Assembly: GCA_965657165.1 (NCBI GenBank)
Contig: CBFHNG010000004.1
Span: forward strand, 1-53,353
Length of the DNA: 53,353 nt
Source of the DNA: UBA3537 sp965657165
Lineage (GTDB): Bacteria; Bacteroidota; Bacteroidia; Flavobacteriales; Flavobacteriaceae
Direction: 5' to 3'
This document shows, piece after piece, positions 26,635-35,262 of the stretch; the stretch's first letter is position 1; each line of letters begins with the position of its first letter. The translations under genes and the position numbers were made by a program. Under the pieces are notes generated by a model, which was given only the letters and a program-made list of their open reading frames with translations, was not told where the DNA came from and did no database searches.

Positions 26635-28167
26635 TTAATGCTTAAAGTGACGTGTTTTTGTAAATACCATCGCCACCTTATTTTCATTACAATAATCGAT
26701 ACTGAGCTGATCTTTTATAGAACCTCCTGGCTGTATTACTGCTGTAATTCCTGCATGATGTGCAATTTCTACACAATCTGGGAACGGAAAAAAGGCATCA
26801 CTTGCCATAACGGCACCGTTTAAGTCAAAATTAAAAGAGTTTGCTTTATGTATCGCTTGATTTAGAGCGTCAACACGGCTAGTTTGACCTGTTCCACTCG
26901 CACATAATTGTTTATTTTTGGCTAAAACAATTGTGTTGGATTTTGTGTGTTTACAGAGTTTTGAAGCAAAAAGTAAGTCTTCAATTTCTTCTTGTTTTGG
27001 ACTAATTTTGGTAGTCGTTTCTAGTATTTCTTCAGAATCTGTAATGTTATCTTTGTCTTGCACCAAATACCCATTAAGACAAGTTCTAACGGAGTTTTTA
27101 GGCAATTCTGTTAATTTTTGAATCAATAAAATTCTATTTTTTTTGCCTTTCAAAAGTTCTAAAGCTTCCACACTAAAACTTGGTGCAATCACAACTTCAC
27201 AAAATAATTTGTGGATTTCTTCGGCGGTTGCTAAATCAATTTCAGTATTGCATATTAGAACTCCACCAAAAGCAGATACAGGATCGCCGGCCAATGCATC
27301 TACATAAGCTTGGTGTAGTGTGTCTCTTTGCGCCAAACCACAAGCATTGTTGTGCTTTAGAATGGCAAAAGTTGGAGCTTCATTCAAGAATTCGTTCATT
27401 AAATTTACAGCAGCATCGACATCAAGTAAGTTGTTGTAACTTAATTCTTTACCATGTAATTTGTCGAACATTTCGTCAAAATTTCCAAAGAAAAATCCTT
27501 GTTGGTGAGGGTTTTCACCATAGCGCAATGTTTTTCCATTTTGCTCGCTTAATTTTAAAACAACTTCTTCATTATTTTGGTTGAAATAATTAAAAATGGC
27601 ACTATCATAATGAGATGAAATATTGAATGATTTTGTAGCAAATCGTTGGCGATCTTCATAAGAAATAGAACCATTATCTTTTGAAATCAAATCTAGAAGT
27701 TCTGCATAATCGTCTACTGAAGATACACATAAGACATCTTTAAAGTTTTTGGCAGCAGCACGAATCAATGAAATCCCACCAATGTCAATTTTTTCAATAA
27801 TATCTTGATGACTTGCTCCAGAGGCTACAGTTTTTTCAAAAGGGTATAAATCCACAATAACTAGGTCAATTTGTGGAATATTGAAGCTGTTCATTTCTTC
27901 TACATCAGAGGGGTTGTCTTGACGGTTCAGAATTCCACCAAAAATTTTTGGGTGTAGAGTTTTTACACGTCCACCCAAAATTGAGGGATAGTCTGTTATA
28001 TCTTCAACAGGAACAACATCAATACCAAGATCGTTAATGAATTTTTGGGTCCCACCAGTAGAATAAATAGTAACGCCTTGTTCGTTTAATTTTTTCACGA
28101 TGGGTTCTAGGCCATCTTTGCTAAATACTGAAATTAATGCGGAAGATATTGTTTTGTTTTGGCTCAT
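26635..28167 (-). CDS. purH: bifunctional AICAR transformylase/IMP cyclohydrolase
   Basis: 510 residues. It carries out the last two steps of de novo IMP synthesis. The N-terminal MGS-like cyclohydrolase domain has ISVFSKDGLEPIV and YSTGGTQKFI (about 13-44) and GGRVKTLHPKIFGGIL (about 66-81). The C-terminal transformylase domain has LRYGENPHQQGFFFG (about 214-228), KHNNACGLAQ (about 269-278), SAFGGVLICN and GAVMASDAFFPFPDCVE with GSIKDQ. It is complete and lies before mreB on the same strand, a common flavobacterial neighbourhood. Confidence 0.97.
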   Translation of the reverse strand: MSQNKTISSALISVFSKDGLEPIVKKLNEQGVTIYSTGGTQKFINDLGIDVVPVEDITDYPSILGGRVKTLHPKIFGGILNRQDNPSDVEEMNSFNIPQIDLVIVDLYPFEKTVASGASHQDIIEKIDIGGISLIRAAAKNFKDVLCVSSVDDYAELLDLISKDNGSISYEDRQRFATKSFNISSHYDSAIFNYFNQNNEEVVLKLSEQNGKTLRYGENPHQQGFFFGNFDEMFDKLHGKELSYNNLLDVDAAVNLMNEFLNEAPTFAILKHNNACGLAQRDTLHQAYVDALAGDPVSAFGGVLICNTEIDLATAEEIHKLFCEVVIAPSFSVEALELLKGKKNRILLIQKLTELPKNSVRTCLNGYLVQDKDNITDSEEILETTTKISPKQEEIEDLLFASKLCKHTKSNTIVLAKNKQLCASGTGQTSRVDALNQAIHKANSFNFDLNGAVMASDAFFPFPDCVEIAHHAGITAVIQPGGSIKDQLSIDYCNENKVAMVFTKTRHFKH

Positions 28168-28276
28168 TTTTAGTGGAAATTTTAAGTTTCAAAAATAGGA
28201 AAATTAGGCGCAATTAAAATCGTGATTTTCATGAAATACAATATAATTTTTAAACAAAAACAGGAGTTATTAACAT

Positions 28277-28729
28277 CTAAAGCAATGTGGCGACTTGTGC
28301 ACACACAAATTCCAGAAATTCTTCATCTTTTTTAGAAAAGGGATCTAAAGTGTTAGAATCAATATCAATCTGTCCAATATTCTGTCCATCAACAAAAATG
28401 GGAATTACAATTTCAGATTTAACCGTAATGCTACAGGCAATATAATTGTCTTGTGCTTTAACGTCTGGCACTACAAAATTTTTGTTACTCACCGCCACTT
28501 GTCCACAAATCCCTTTTCCAAAAGGAATTATGGTATGATCTGTAGGCGCACCAGCATAGGGCCCTAGTTTGAGTTCGTTTTTATTACCATTTTTAAAATA
28601 AAACCCTATCCAATCGTAATAAGATACTTTTGTTTTTAGGAGTTTGCAAATATCTAATAATGTGTAATCAACATCTGCAGAGTTCTCGATTAATTGTGTT
28701 ATCGTTGGCTTTAAAGATTGTAAATCCAT
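28277..28729 (-). CDS. GAF domain protein related to free-methionine-R-sulfoxide reductase
   Basis: 150 residues from ATG at 28729 (MDLQSLKPTITQLIEN); an in-frame ATG at 28747 overlaps a TAnnTTTG element (28745-28752), so the shorter start fits better. The single GAF domain has YDWIGFYFKNGNKNELKLGPYAG (about 43-65), IIPFGKGICGQVAVS, YIACSITVKSEIVIPI and IGQIDIDSN. In free-Met-R-sulfoxide reductases three Cys work together: two are kept here (GICG and YIAC) and the first is replaced (APTDHT in place of IACVR). Activity is therefore doubtful, and a sensing role is possible. Confidence 0.85.
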   Translation of the reverse strand: MDLQSLKPTITQLIENSADVDYTLLDICKLLKTKVSYYDWIGFYFKNGNKNELKLGPYAGAPTDHTIIPFGKGICGQVAVSNKNFVVPDVKAQDNYIACSITVKSEIVIPIFVDGQNIGQIDIDSNTLDPFSKKDEEFLEFVCAQVATLL

Positions 28730-28842
28730 GGAATAATTTTTTCTCAAAAATATTAAATCAAAAGATTAAACACGAGTTAAAGTTTTATTAATAATAACAG
28801 TATTCCAATCTCTGGTTTTGTAAAAAATTATAAATTTGCACT

Positions 28843-29256
28843 ATGAAACATTCTGTGTTCTCAAAAATAATATCTACTACCATGGCACTTGCTGTGGTAT
28901 TCTCCTCGTTTTCTTTTAAAATAGAACAACATTTTTGTGGGTCAAATCTGGTAGATGTTTCGGTTGTATCTAAAGTTGAAACTTGTTGTAAAGTTGACGT
29001 TCCAAAGGACAATACGTTACAATTTACAAAGCAATCGTGTTGTAAAACAATAAGTATTTTGGTGGATGGATTTGATAATTACCAAAACGCATTTGTTTCT
29101 GAATTTACAACCCTGCCATTTTTTGTTGCAACACCATCGATTCAAATCCCTGTTGATTACATTTTTGAAACAGATAAAGAACTTTCGTATTCCAACTACA
29201 ACCCTCCGCCACTGATATTCGACATACAGCTGCGCAATCAGGTTTTTCTGATTTGA
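28843..29256 (+). CDS. HYC_CC_PP family secreted small protein
   Basis: 137 residues. A hydrophobic leader (STTMALAVVFSSFSF) suggests export. The family's name motifs are all present: EQHFCGSNLVDVSV (His-x-Cys), ETCCKVDV (first CC), KQSCCKTISI (second CC) and SNYNPPPLIFD (PPP) close to the C-terminus. The function is not established; the paired cysteines and the neighbouring TonB receptor and CxxC metal-binding protein suggest a periplasmic metal, probably copper, role. A TAAATTTG element at 28831-28838 lies only four bases before the ATG, without a clear -33. Confidence 0.85.
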   Translation: MKHSVFSKIISTTMALAVVFSSFSFKIEQHFCGSNLVDVSVVSKVETCCKVDVPKDNTLQFTKQSCCKTISILVDGFDNYQNAFVSEFTTLPFFVATPSIQIPVDYIFETDKELSYSNYNPPPLIFDIQLRNQVFLI

Positions 29257-29280
29257 TCTAGATTATTTTTTTTAAATCCA

Positions 29281-29319
29281 ACTCCTTTAGGAGTATGTTG
29301 TATACATCAATATGTATAC
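29281..29319 (+). other. tandem hairpins between the HYC gene and the TonB receptor gene
   Basis: Two inverted repeats in the 98-base spacer: ACTCC-TTTA-GGAGT (29281-29294) and GTATACAT-CAAT-ATGTATAC (29300-29319), the latter an eight-bp perfect stem with a four-base loop. No T run follows, so these are not ordinary terminators. They could be an operator or an mRNA structure that sets the ratio between the two genes. Confidence 0.6.
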
Positions 29320-29354
29320 CCCAATTCTTTAAAAATAATTTTAAATTTATAATA

Positions 29355-31595
29355 ATGAAAAATCTATTCATCATCTTATTTTTCATGCCTGCCTTCTTTT
29401 TTGCACAAGACAAAATCAAAGGGATGGTCATGGAACCCTCGCCACAAGGGAAACACCTTCCACTTCCTGGCGCCAATGTCATTTGGGAGGGCACTTCGGT
29501 GGGCACTATCACCGATATTGATGGCAATTTTACATTGCCTTATGAATCTTCATATAAAAGATTAATCATAAGCTATGTGGGCTATAAATCAAAAACAATT
29601 GATGTAAAAAATCCAAATACAGTTATTCACATTCTGTTGCAATCCACCGATGATTTGGAGGAAGTGACGGTTTCGACTCGAAAAAAAGCATCGGCAACGT
29701 CCTACCTCGCCTCGCAAAATATTACAACTATCAGTAGCAAGGAGCTGCTGAAAGCGGCATGTTGTAATCTATCAGAAAGTTTTGAGACCAATCCATCAAT
29801 TGATGTCAATTTTACAGATGCTATATCCGGGACAAAGCAAATTAAAATGCTTGGCCTTACAAGTCCATATATTTTAATAGCAACTGAAAATGTACCCTCG
29901 GTCAGGGGGGCATCACAAGCCTATGGTCTCAGCTTTATTCCAGGAACTTGGGTGGAAAGCATTCAGGTAACAAAAGGTGCTGGAAGCGTTACCAATGGTT
30001 TTGAAAGCATCGCTGGTCAAATTAACGCAGAACTTGTTAAACCTTTAACAGATAAAAAGTTTTTTGTAAATGCATATGGCTCAATTAATGGCCGTTTGGA
30101 ACTCAACACCCATTTTAATACCAAATTGAACGAAAAATGGAGTACTGGGGTGTATATTCATGGTGACAGACGCGGCGAAAAATTTGATAATAACCGAGAT
30201 TCATTTTTGGATTTACCTGTTGGGAATCAAATTAATGTCATGAACCGTTGGCAATACACCAATCTTGAAAAGGGATTGATTAGTTTTTTGAATTTTCGAT
30301 TTTTGGATGATAAAAAACAATCGGGTCAAATAAACTACGACCCCAATATTCACAAATTTGGCAACGCTGTTTGGGGGAGTGAAGTGGATACCAGACGATT
30401 TGATTTTTCTGGAAAATTTGGATATGTGAATCCCAAAATTCCTTATCAAAGTCTAGGACTTCAAGTTGCTTTTAGCAACCATAAACAAGATTCTTACTTT
30501 GGGAATAGAATTTATCAAATAGATCATAAAAGCGTATATACCAATTTGGTTTATAATTCAATTATCAGTGATTCACGTCATAAAATAAAAACAGGAATTG
30601 GTTTTTCACATGATACCTACGAAGAGCAAGTGAATATAACAGATTATTCACGAAATGAAAACTCTATTGGAGGGTTTTTCGAATATTCTTTTGATAATTT
30701 AGACGACATAAACCTAACAGCTGGAGTTCGTATAGACCACCACAATTTGATGGGAACATTTGTTACGCCTCGTTTTCATGCACGTTATACCCCTTGGGAA
30801 AAATCGGCGCTTAGATTTTCATTTGGACGTGGTAAGCGATCAGCCAATATCTTTGCAGAAAATCAACGTTTGTTTGCCTCATCACGAACCATAAATATTC
30901 AAAATATTGGGGGTAATATCTATGGACTAAATCCTGAAATTGCATGGAATTATGGGATTTCATTTTTGCAAGGCTTTCAGATATTTGACCGAAAAGCAGA
31001 TATAAATATTGATTTTTATAGAACAGATTTTCAAAATCAAGTGGTTGTAGATTATGAAACCCCTACAGAAATTAATTTTTATAATGTGGATGGGGAGAGC
31101 TTTGCAAATAGCTTTCAATTGGAGTTCAACTATACACCATTAGAACGATTGGATCTCAAATCGGCCTATAAATATTATGATGTTAAAACACAATATCAAA
31201 GTGGAAAATTACAAAAACCTTTGATGCCCAAACATCGTGTATTTGTCAATGTGTCCTACGAAACACAACCTTCAACAAAAGGAGGTCTTTGGAAATTTGA
31301 TGCAACCTATAATTGGATAGGAGAGCAGCGTTTTTCGTCCACAATGCAAAGTCCAGAGGCATTTCGTTTGAATTCCCATTCCCCTACATTTTCTACTTTA
31401 AACGCTCAGGTTACAAAAGTGTTTTCTGATCAGTTTGAGGTGTATCTTGGAGGAGAAAATATTACAAATGTAAGACAGGAAAATCCGATTTTGAGTGCTA
31501 ATAATCCGTTTGGTGCAAACTTTGATAGTACTTTTGTATATGGTCCAATTTTTGGTGACATGTACTATGCAGGATTAAGATTTAAATTAAATTAA
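29355..31595 (+). CDS. TonB-dependent receptor, probable metal/copper transporter
   Basis: 746 residues from ATG at 29355 (MKNLFIILFFMPAFFFAQDK, signal peptide). Domains: carboxypeptidase-like beta-sandwich (GANVIWEGTSVGTITDIDGNF in about 39-60, then SYVGYKSKTIDV), plug (KELLKAACCNLSESFETNPS, about 130-149, to GSVTNGFESIAGQINAEL), and an outer-membrane barrel ending in the aromatic-containing strand YYAGLRFKLN. The CC in the plug and the neighbours (HYC_CC_PP and CxxC proteins) suggest metal or metallophore uptake; specificity is inference. The frame open to 29295 upstream is rejected because it skips the signal peptide. Base composition of the first kilobase looks slightly GC-richer than the flanks. 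Confidence 0.9.
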   Translation: MKNLFIILFFMPAFFFAQDKIKGMVMEPSPQGKHLPLPGANVIWEGTSVGTITDIDGNFTLPYESSYKRLIISYVGYKSKTIDVKNPNTVIHILLQSTDDLEEVTVSTRKKASATSYLASQNITTISSKELLKAACCNLSESFETNPSIDVNFTDAISGTKQIKMLGLTSPYILIATENVPSVRGASQAYGLSFIPGTWVESIQVTKGAGSVTNGFESIAGQINAELVKPLTDKKFFVNAYGSINGRLELNTHFNTKLNEKWSTGVYIHGDRRGEKFDNNRDSFLDLPVGNQINVMNRWQYTNLEKGLISFLNFRFLDDKKQSGQINYDPNIHKFGNAVWGSEVDTRRFDFSGKFGYVNPKIPYQSLGLQVAFSNHKQDSYFGNRIYQIDHKSVYTNLVYNSIISDSRHKIKTGIGFSHDTYEEQVNITDYSRNENSIGGFFEYSFDNLDDINLTAGVRIDHHNLMGTFVTPRFHARYTPWEKSALRFSFGRGKRSANIFAENQRLFASSRTINIQNIGGNIYGLNPEIAWNYGISFLQGFQIFDRKADINIDFYRTDFQNQVVVDYETPTEINFYNVDGESFANSFQLEFNYTPLERLDLKSAYKYYDVKTQYQSGKLQKPLMPKHRVFVNVSYETQPSTKGGLWKFDATYNWIGEQRFSSTMQSPEAFRLNSHSPTFSTLNAQVTKVFSDQFEVYLGGENITNVRQENPILSANNPFGANFDSTFVYGPIFGDMYYAGLRFKLN

Positions 31596-31607
31596 AAATA
31601 ATATATT

Positions 31608-31967
31608 ATGAAACTTATAAAATTTACGGTCCTATTGCTGATGATATCGTCAATAGGCTATGCCCAAAACAAAAATGCAAAAGCCACTATTGAAGTTGAT
31701 GGTGTTTGTATGATGTGTAAAAACAGAATAGAAAAAGCCTGTTTAAAAACAAAAGGAGTAAAATCGGCTGTTTGGAATGTTGAAACTCACAAATTGAGTC
31801 TAATTTATGACGAACGAAAAGTGAATTTAGAAACTATTAATTCAAATATAGCAGAGGTAGGACATGACACAGAATCCACTAAAGCAAAAGATGAGGTTTA
31901 TGATACTTTACATTTTTGCTGTAAGTACAGAGAAAAAGAAATTAGCGAAGCTCAGGGGTCTAATTAA
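31608..31967 (+). CDS. periplasmic heavy-metal-associated (HMA) domain protein
   Basis: 119 residues. Signal peptide MKLIKFTVLLLMISSIGYAQ, then one HMA domain ATIEVDGVCMMCKNRIEKAC (about 26-45) with the metal-binding CxxC in VCMMC, and LKTKGVKSAVWNVETHKLSLIYD. A second cysteine pair occurs after the fold in LHFCCKYREKE (about 101-111). It is 12 bases after the TonB receptor, and a terminator follows. Likely the periplasmic metal carrier of the same unit. Confidence 0.9.
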   Translation: MKLIKFTVLLLMISSIGYAQNKNAKATIEVDGVCMMCKNRIEKACLKTKGVKSAVWNVETHKLSLIYDERKVNLETINSNIAEVGHDTESTKAKDEVYDTLHFCCKYREKEISEAQGSN

Positions 31968-31980
31968 TTTGCCTTAAATA

Positions 31981-32012
31981 AAAAAAGCGCTTTCAAAAGA
32001 AGCGCTTTTTTT
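31981..32012 (+). terminator. bidirectional terminator between the HMA gene and groEL
   Basis: AAGCGCTT at 31985-31992 and again at 32000-32007, itself palindromic, gives a stem with flanking A run before and T run after, so it can act on both strands: for the HMA gene on plus and groEL on minus. Confidence 0.85.
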
Positions 32013-32031
32013 ATTGTTGTTTGTGATGTTT

Positions 32032-33663
32032 TTACATCATTCCTGGCATTCCGCCACCGCCCATTGGTGGCATTGCAGGTGCATCTTCTTTAATATCAAC
32101 AAGAGCACATTCAGTAGTAAGAATCATACCCGCAACAGATGCTGCATTTTCTAAAGCAACACGTGTTACTTTTTTAGGATCAATTATTCCTGCCTTTAGC
32201 ATATCAACATAGGCATCACTTTTGGCATCATAACCAAAATCGCCCTTTCCTTCAAGGACTTTGTTGATCACTACACTACCTTCGCCGCCAGCGTTATCTA
32301 CAATTGTACGCAATGGTGCTTCTATAGCTCTCGAAACAATTTGAATTCCAGTGACTTCATCAAGATTGACATCGCTGATTTTTTCTAATGTTTTTTGAGC
32401 ACGAACAAGTGCTACACCACCACCAGCAACAATACCTTCTTCAACTGCAGCGCGAGTTGCATGGAGTGCATCGTCAACACGGTCTTTCTTTTCTTTCATT
32501 TCAACTTCACTAGCAGCACCAACGTAAAGTACAGCGACACCTCCAGCCAATTTGGCCAAACGTTCTTGAAGCTTTTCTCTATCGTAGTCACTTGTAGTGC
32601 TTTCTATCTGACTTTTAATTTGATTCACTCGGGCTTTGATGTCTGCTGCTTTTCCTGTACCATTGACAATGGTTGTATTGTCTTTGTCAATGGTTACGGT
32701 TTCAGCAGTTCCGAGCATATCTAAATCTGCATTTTCAAGAGAGAAACCACGTTCCTCAGAAATAACAGTTCCTCCTGTAAGAATAGCGATGTCTTCTAGC
32801 ATTGCTTTGCGTCTGTCACCAAAACCAGGTGCTTTTACAGCAGCAATTTTTAGCCCCCCTCTTAATTTATTTACTACAAGAGTGGCAAGGGCTTGTCCCT
32901 CAACATCTTCAGCAATAATAAGTAATGGTCGACCAGATTGAGCAACAGGCTCTAGAATTGGAAGTATTTCTTGAAGATTAGAAATTTTCTTATCAAATAA
33001 TAAAATGTATGGATTTTCCAAATCGGCAATCATTTTGTCTGAGTCTGTAACAAAATAGGGGCTCAGGTAGCCACGATCAAATTGCATACCTTCAACAACA
33101 TCTACATAAGTGTCTGTACCTTTGGCTTCCTCTACAGTAATTACTCCTTCCTTACCAACTTTATCAAAAGCTTTTGAAATAAGTTCACCAATAGTATTAT
33201 CATTATTTGCAGAAATTGATGCAATCTGCATGATTTTTTCTGATGAATTTCCAACTTTTTTAGCTTGTTTTTCCAAGTCTGCAACAATGGTTTCAACGGC
33301 TTTGTCAATACCTCGCTTTAAATCCATTGGATTTGCGCCCGCAGCCACATTTTTTAAACCTTCTTTTACGATAGCTTGCGCTAAAACAGTTGCAGTTGTT
33401 GTTCCATCTCCAGCCAAGTCATTGGTTTTTGAAGCAACTTCCTTTACCATTTGAGCTCCCATATTTTCGAGAGCATCTTCTAATTCTACTTCTTTTGCAA
33501 CAGAAACACCATCTTTAGTTACCTGAGGTGCTCCAAAACTTTTACTGATAATCACATTTCGACCTTTTGGTCCAAGTGTTACTTTTACTGCATTTGCTAG
33601 TGCGTCAACACCTCTTTTGAGGCCATCGCGTGCATCTATATCAAATTGTATGTCTTTTGCCAT
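32032..33663 (-). CDS. groL: chaperonin GroEL
   Basis: 543 residues. It refolds proteins in the GroES-capped double ring. Family motifs: VDALANAVKVTLGPKGRNVIIS (about 20-41), TKDGVSVAKEVELED (about 48-62), NDLAGDGTTTATVLAQAIV (about 81-99), and the C-terminal Gly/Met tail PPMGGGGMPGMM. It follows groES by 19 bases and ends at a bidirectional terminator. Confidence 0.99.
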   Translation of the reverse strand: MAKDIQFDIDARDGLKRGVDALANAVKVTLGPKGRNVIISKSFGAPQVTKDGVSVAKEVELEDALENMGAQMVKEVASKTNDLAGDGTTTATVLAQAIVKEGLKNVAAGANPMDLKRGIDKAVETIVADLEKQAKKVGNSSEKIMQIASISANNDNTIGELISKAFDKVGKEGVITVEEAKGTDTYVDVVEGMQFDRGYLSPYFVTDSDKMIADLENPYILLFDKKISNLQEILPILEPVAQSGRPLLIIAEDVEGQALATLVVNKLRGGLKIAAVKAPGFGDRRKAMLEDIAILTGGTVISEERGFSLENADLDMLGTAETVTIDKDNTTIVNGTGKAADIKARVNQIKSQIESTTSDYDREKLQERLAKLAGGVAVLYVGAASEVEMKEKKDRVDDALHATRAAVEEGIVAGGGVALVRAQKTLEKISDVNLDEVTGIQIVSRAIEAPLRTIVDNAGGEGSVVINKVLEGKGDFGYDAKSDAYVDMLKAGIIDPKKVTRVALENAASVAGMILTTECALVDIKEDAPAMPPMGGGGMPGMM

Positions 33664-33682
33664 TTTTTTTGTTTTTTATAAA

Positions 33683-33958
33683 TTAAACAATGGCGAGAAT
33701 ATCGCTCTCTCGCATGATTAAATAATCTTGACCTTCAAATTTTAGCTCTGTACCTGCATATTTACCATACAGTACAGTATCGCCAACACTTACGGTCATT
33801 TTTTCGTCTTTTGTGCCATTACCTACGGCAACAACTTTTCCTTTTTGTGGCTTCTCTTTGGCGTTATCAGGGATGATAATTCCAGAAGCGGTTTTGGTTT
33901 CAGCAGCCACTGGTTCCACTAGAACTCGATCTGCTAAAGGTTTGATTTTTAAAGCCAT
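33683..33958 (-). CDS. groS: co-chaperonin GroES
   Basis: 91 residues from ATG at 33958 (MALKIKPLADRVLVEP), the usual start; the frame is open to 34000 but that extension lies over the promoter leader. The mobile loop region is AAETKTASGIIIPDNAKEK and the end is YLIMRESDILAIV. First gene of groES-groEL, with its own promoter and a dyad upstream. Confidence 0.98.
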   Translation of the reverse strand: MALKIKPLADRVLVEPVAAETKTASGIIIPDNAKEKPQKGKVVAVGNGTKDEKMTVSVGDTVLYGKYAGTELKFEGQDYLIMRESDILAIV

Positions 33959-33997
33959 ATGTTTTTTTGTTATTTTAATATTCGTGTTTGATTTTAC

Positions 33998-34038
33998 CAA
34001 AATTATGCCATTAGAAATAAGACTGACAAACTTTCAGT
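33998..34038 (-). promoter_or_regulatory. groESL promoter with dyad over the -33 element
   Basis: On the minus strand the -33 TTTG (antisense of 34027-34030) is 21 bases from the -7 TAATTTTG (antisense of 33998-34005), a perfect TAnnTTTG. The -33 sits at the centre of an imperfect dyad, plus strand ACTGACAAACTTTCAGT (34022-34038). A similar dyad with the same offset occurs before miaB. This is an operator candidate; CIRCE is not seen. Confidence 0.6.
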
Positions 34039-34091
34039 AAAAAAAAATGCCAACTAAGTGTTGACATTTTTAAATATTTTTTCTTCAGATT

Positions 34092-34445
34092 TTACTCTGA
34101 GTCCTCACTAGTTTCTTCAGTTAAAGGGATATCTTCGGCAGAGGCATCAACTGCTGGTACTGTTGTACTTTCTGAATCTAACGCTTTTGATTCTTGATTG
34201 TTACTAGAGCCACCACCTATGGCAACATTTGAAAGTAAAATCAATACCAAAAGTAGAGTTGCAAGTGCCCAAGTACTTTTGTCTAGAAAATCTGTTGTTT
34301 TTTTGACACCACCGAGTTGCTGGCCACCGCCACCACCAAATGATGAAGATAGACCTCCACCCTTTGGATTTTGTACCATAATCACTACCACTAATAAAAA
34401 TGCGACGATGACTATTAATACCAAAAATATTGAAAACGTATTCAT
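34092..34445 (-). CDS. secG: preprotein translocase subunit SecG
   Basis: 117 residues. Two membrane helices: FSIFLVLIVIVAFLLVVVIMVQ and LATLLLVLILLSNVAIGG. Between them the SecG motif NPKGGGLSSSFGGGGGQQLGG (about 25-45). An acidic tail of about 40 residues rich in Ser, Asp and Glu follows, usual for flavobacterial SecG. It overlaps the upstream gene by four bases. Confidence 0.93.
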   Translation of the reverse strand: MNTFSIFLVLIVIVAFLLVVVIMVQNPKGGGLSSSFGGGGGQQLGGVKKTTDFLDKSTWALATLLLVLILLSNVAIGGGSSNNQESKALDSESTTVPAVDASAEDIPLTEETSEDSE

Positions 34446-35260
34446 GAGTTTTTATTTTTTTCCTGTAATTGCTGTATTGCTTTAATTTGGTCTGCAAATA
34501 AACCACTTTTTTCTGGATATTTCAAACTTAAAATTGTGTAGGATTGAATGGCTCTTTCGTAGTTTTTTTGTTCTAGATAAATTCGTGCCAGCGTCTCGGT
34601 CATCAATTGCTCGGGCTCCTCCGTTCTTTGCTCGGCAATATTCTCAATAATTCCTTCTTTTTCTACAGGTTTTATTTTAGGATTTTTTGAGATAAAAGCA
34701 TCAATCAAATCAAAGTTCTTAGATTGTTTTGAAGACGTTTCTTTCTTGTTTTCCGATCGATCGATTGGTTTAGTTTTTGTCAATTGTAGCCATTGCACAA
34801 AAGACAATGTGTCGTTTTTGTCAAATTCTAATGGTGCCCCAAGATTTAATATTTTAGCAGCGTTAGGGTTTGAATCATCAACTTCTTTTGTAGAGTCAAC
34901 CCTCATTTTGAGTAGTGGTTCTTCTCTTTTTAAATGATTAGAAATATCCTGATAGTCAGTTACTTCGAGTGTTTTTAGACCTTCGTGATTATTTTTTATT
35001 TGATCAGAAATAATATTTTGAAGAAATGCTTCAGATGTGATAAAATCGAACAAAATACTGCGATTTGTGGTATAAGCTGCAGTAGTTTTTAATGCTTTGT
35101 TATATTTATAACTTTCAGTAGATTTCAAACATTTTAGATGTAATGCATGAACAGATTGAAAGTATGGAAATTCTTCAATCAGTGATTCAATTGATGCCAG
35201 CTGTTTTTTCTTCAATGTTGAAGGCGAGTGCAATAATTTTGTGAAGTTTAATGTGTTCAT
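34442..35260 (-). CDS. conserved TPR-like protein, function unknown
   Basis: 272 residues from ATG at 35260 (MNTLNFTKLLHSPSTLKKKQ); an ATG nine bases upstream is an alternative. It is soluble with no signal peptide. The N-terminal part is helical (LIEEFPYFQSVHALHLKCLK), the middle is low-complexity, and the end is TPR-like: ETLARIYLEQKNYERAIQSYTILSLKYPEKSGLFADQI (about 225-262). It lies two bases from lptE and overlaps secG by four, so it belongs with envelope biogenesis genes. I do not recognise a named function. Confidence 0.8.
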   Translation of the reverse strand: MNTLNFTKLLHSPSTLKKKQLASIESLIEEFPYFQSVHALHLKCLKSTESYKYNKALKTTAAYTTNRSILFDFITSEAFLQNIISDQIKNNHEGLKTLEVTDYQDISNHLKREEPLLKMRVDSTKEVDDSNPNAAKILNLGAPLEFDKNDTLSFVQWLQLTKTKPIDRSENKKETSSKQSKNFDLIDAFISKNPKIKPVEKEGIIENIAEQRTEEPEQLMTETLARIYLEQKNYERAIQSYTILSLKYPEKSGLFADQIKAIQQLQEKNKNS

Positions 35261-35262
35261 TA

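Noticed and set aside
32395..33454. Several long open frames on the plus strand opposite groEL
   Set aside because: They are antisense shadows of a highly conserved coding region with no family-like sequence and no plausible start context.
33998..34015. Sigma-54-type promoter (TGGCA...TTGG) before groES
   Set aside because: The GG is followed 10 bases later by GT, not GC, and a better Bacteroidota-type promoter uses the same bases.
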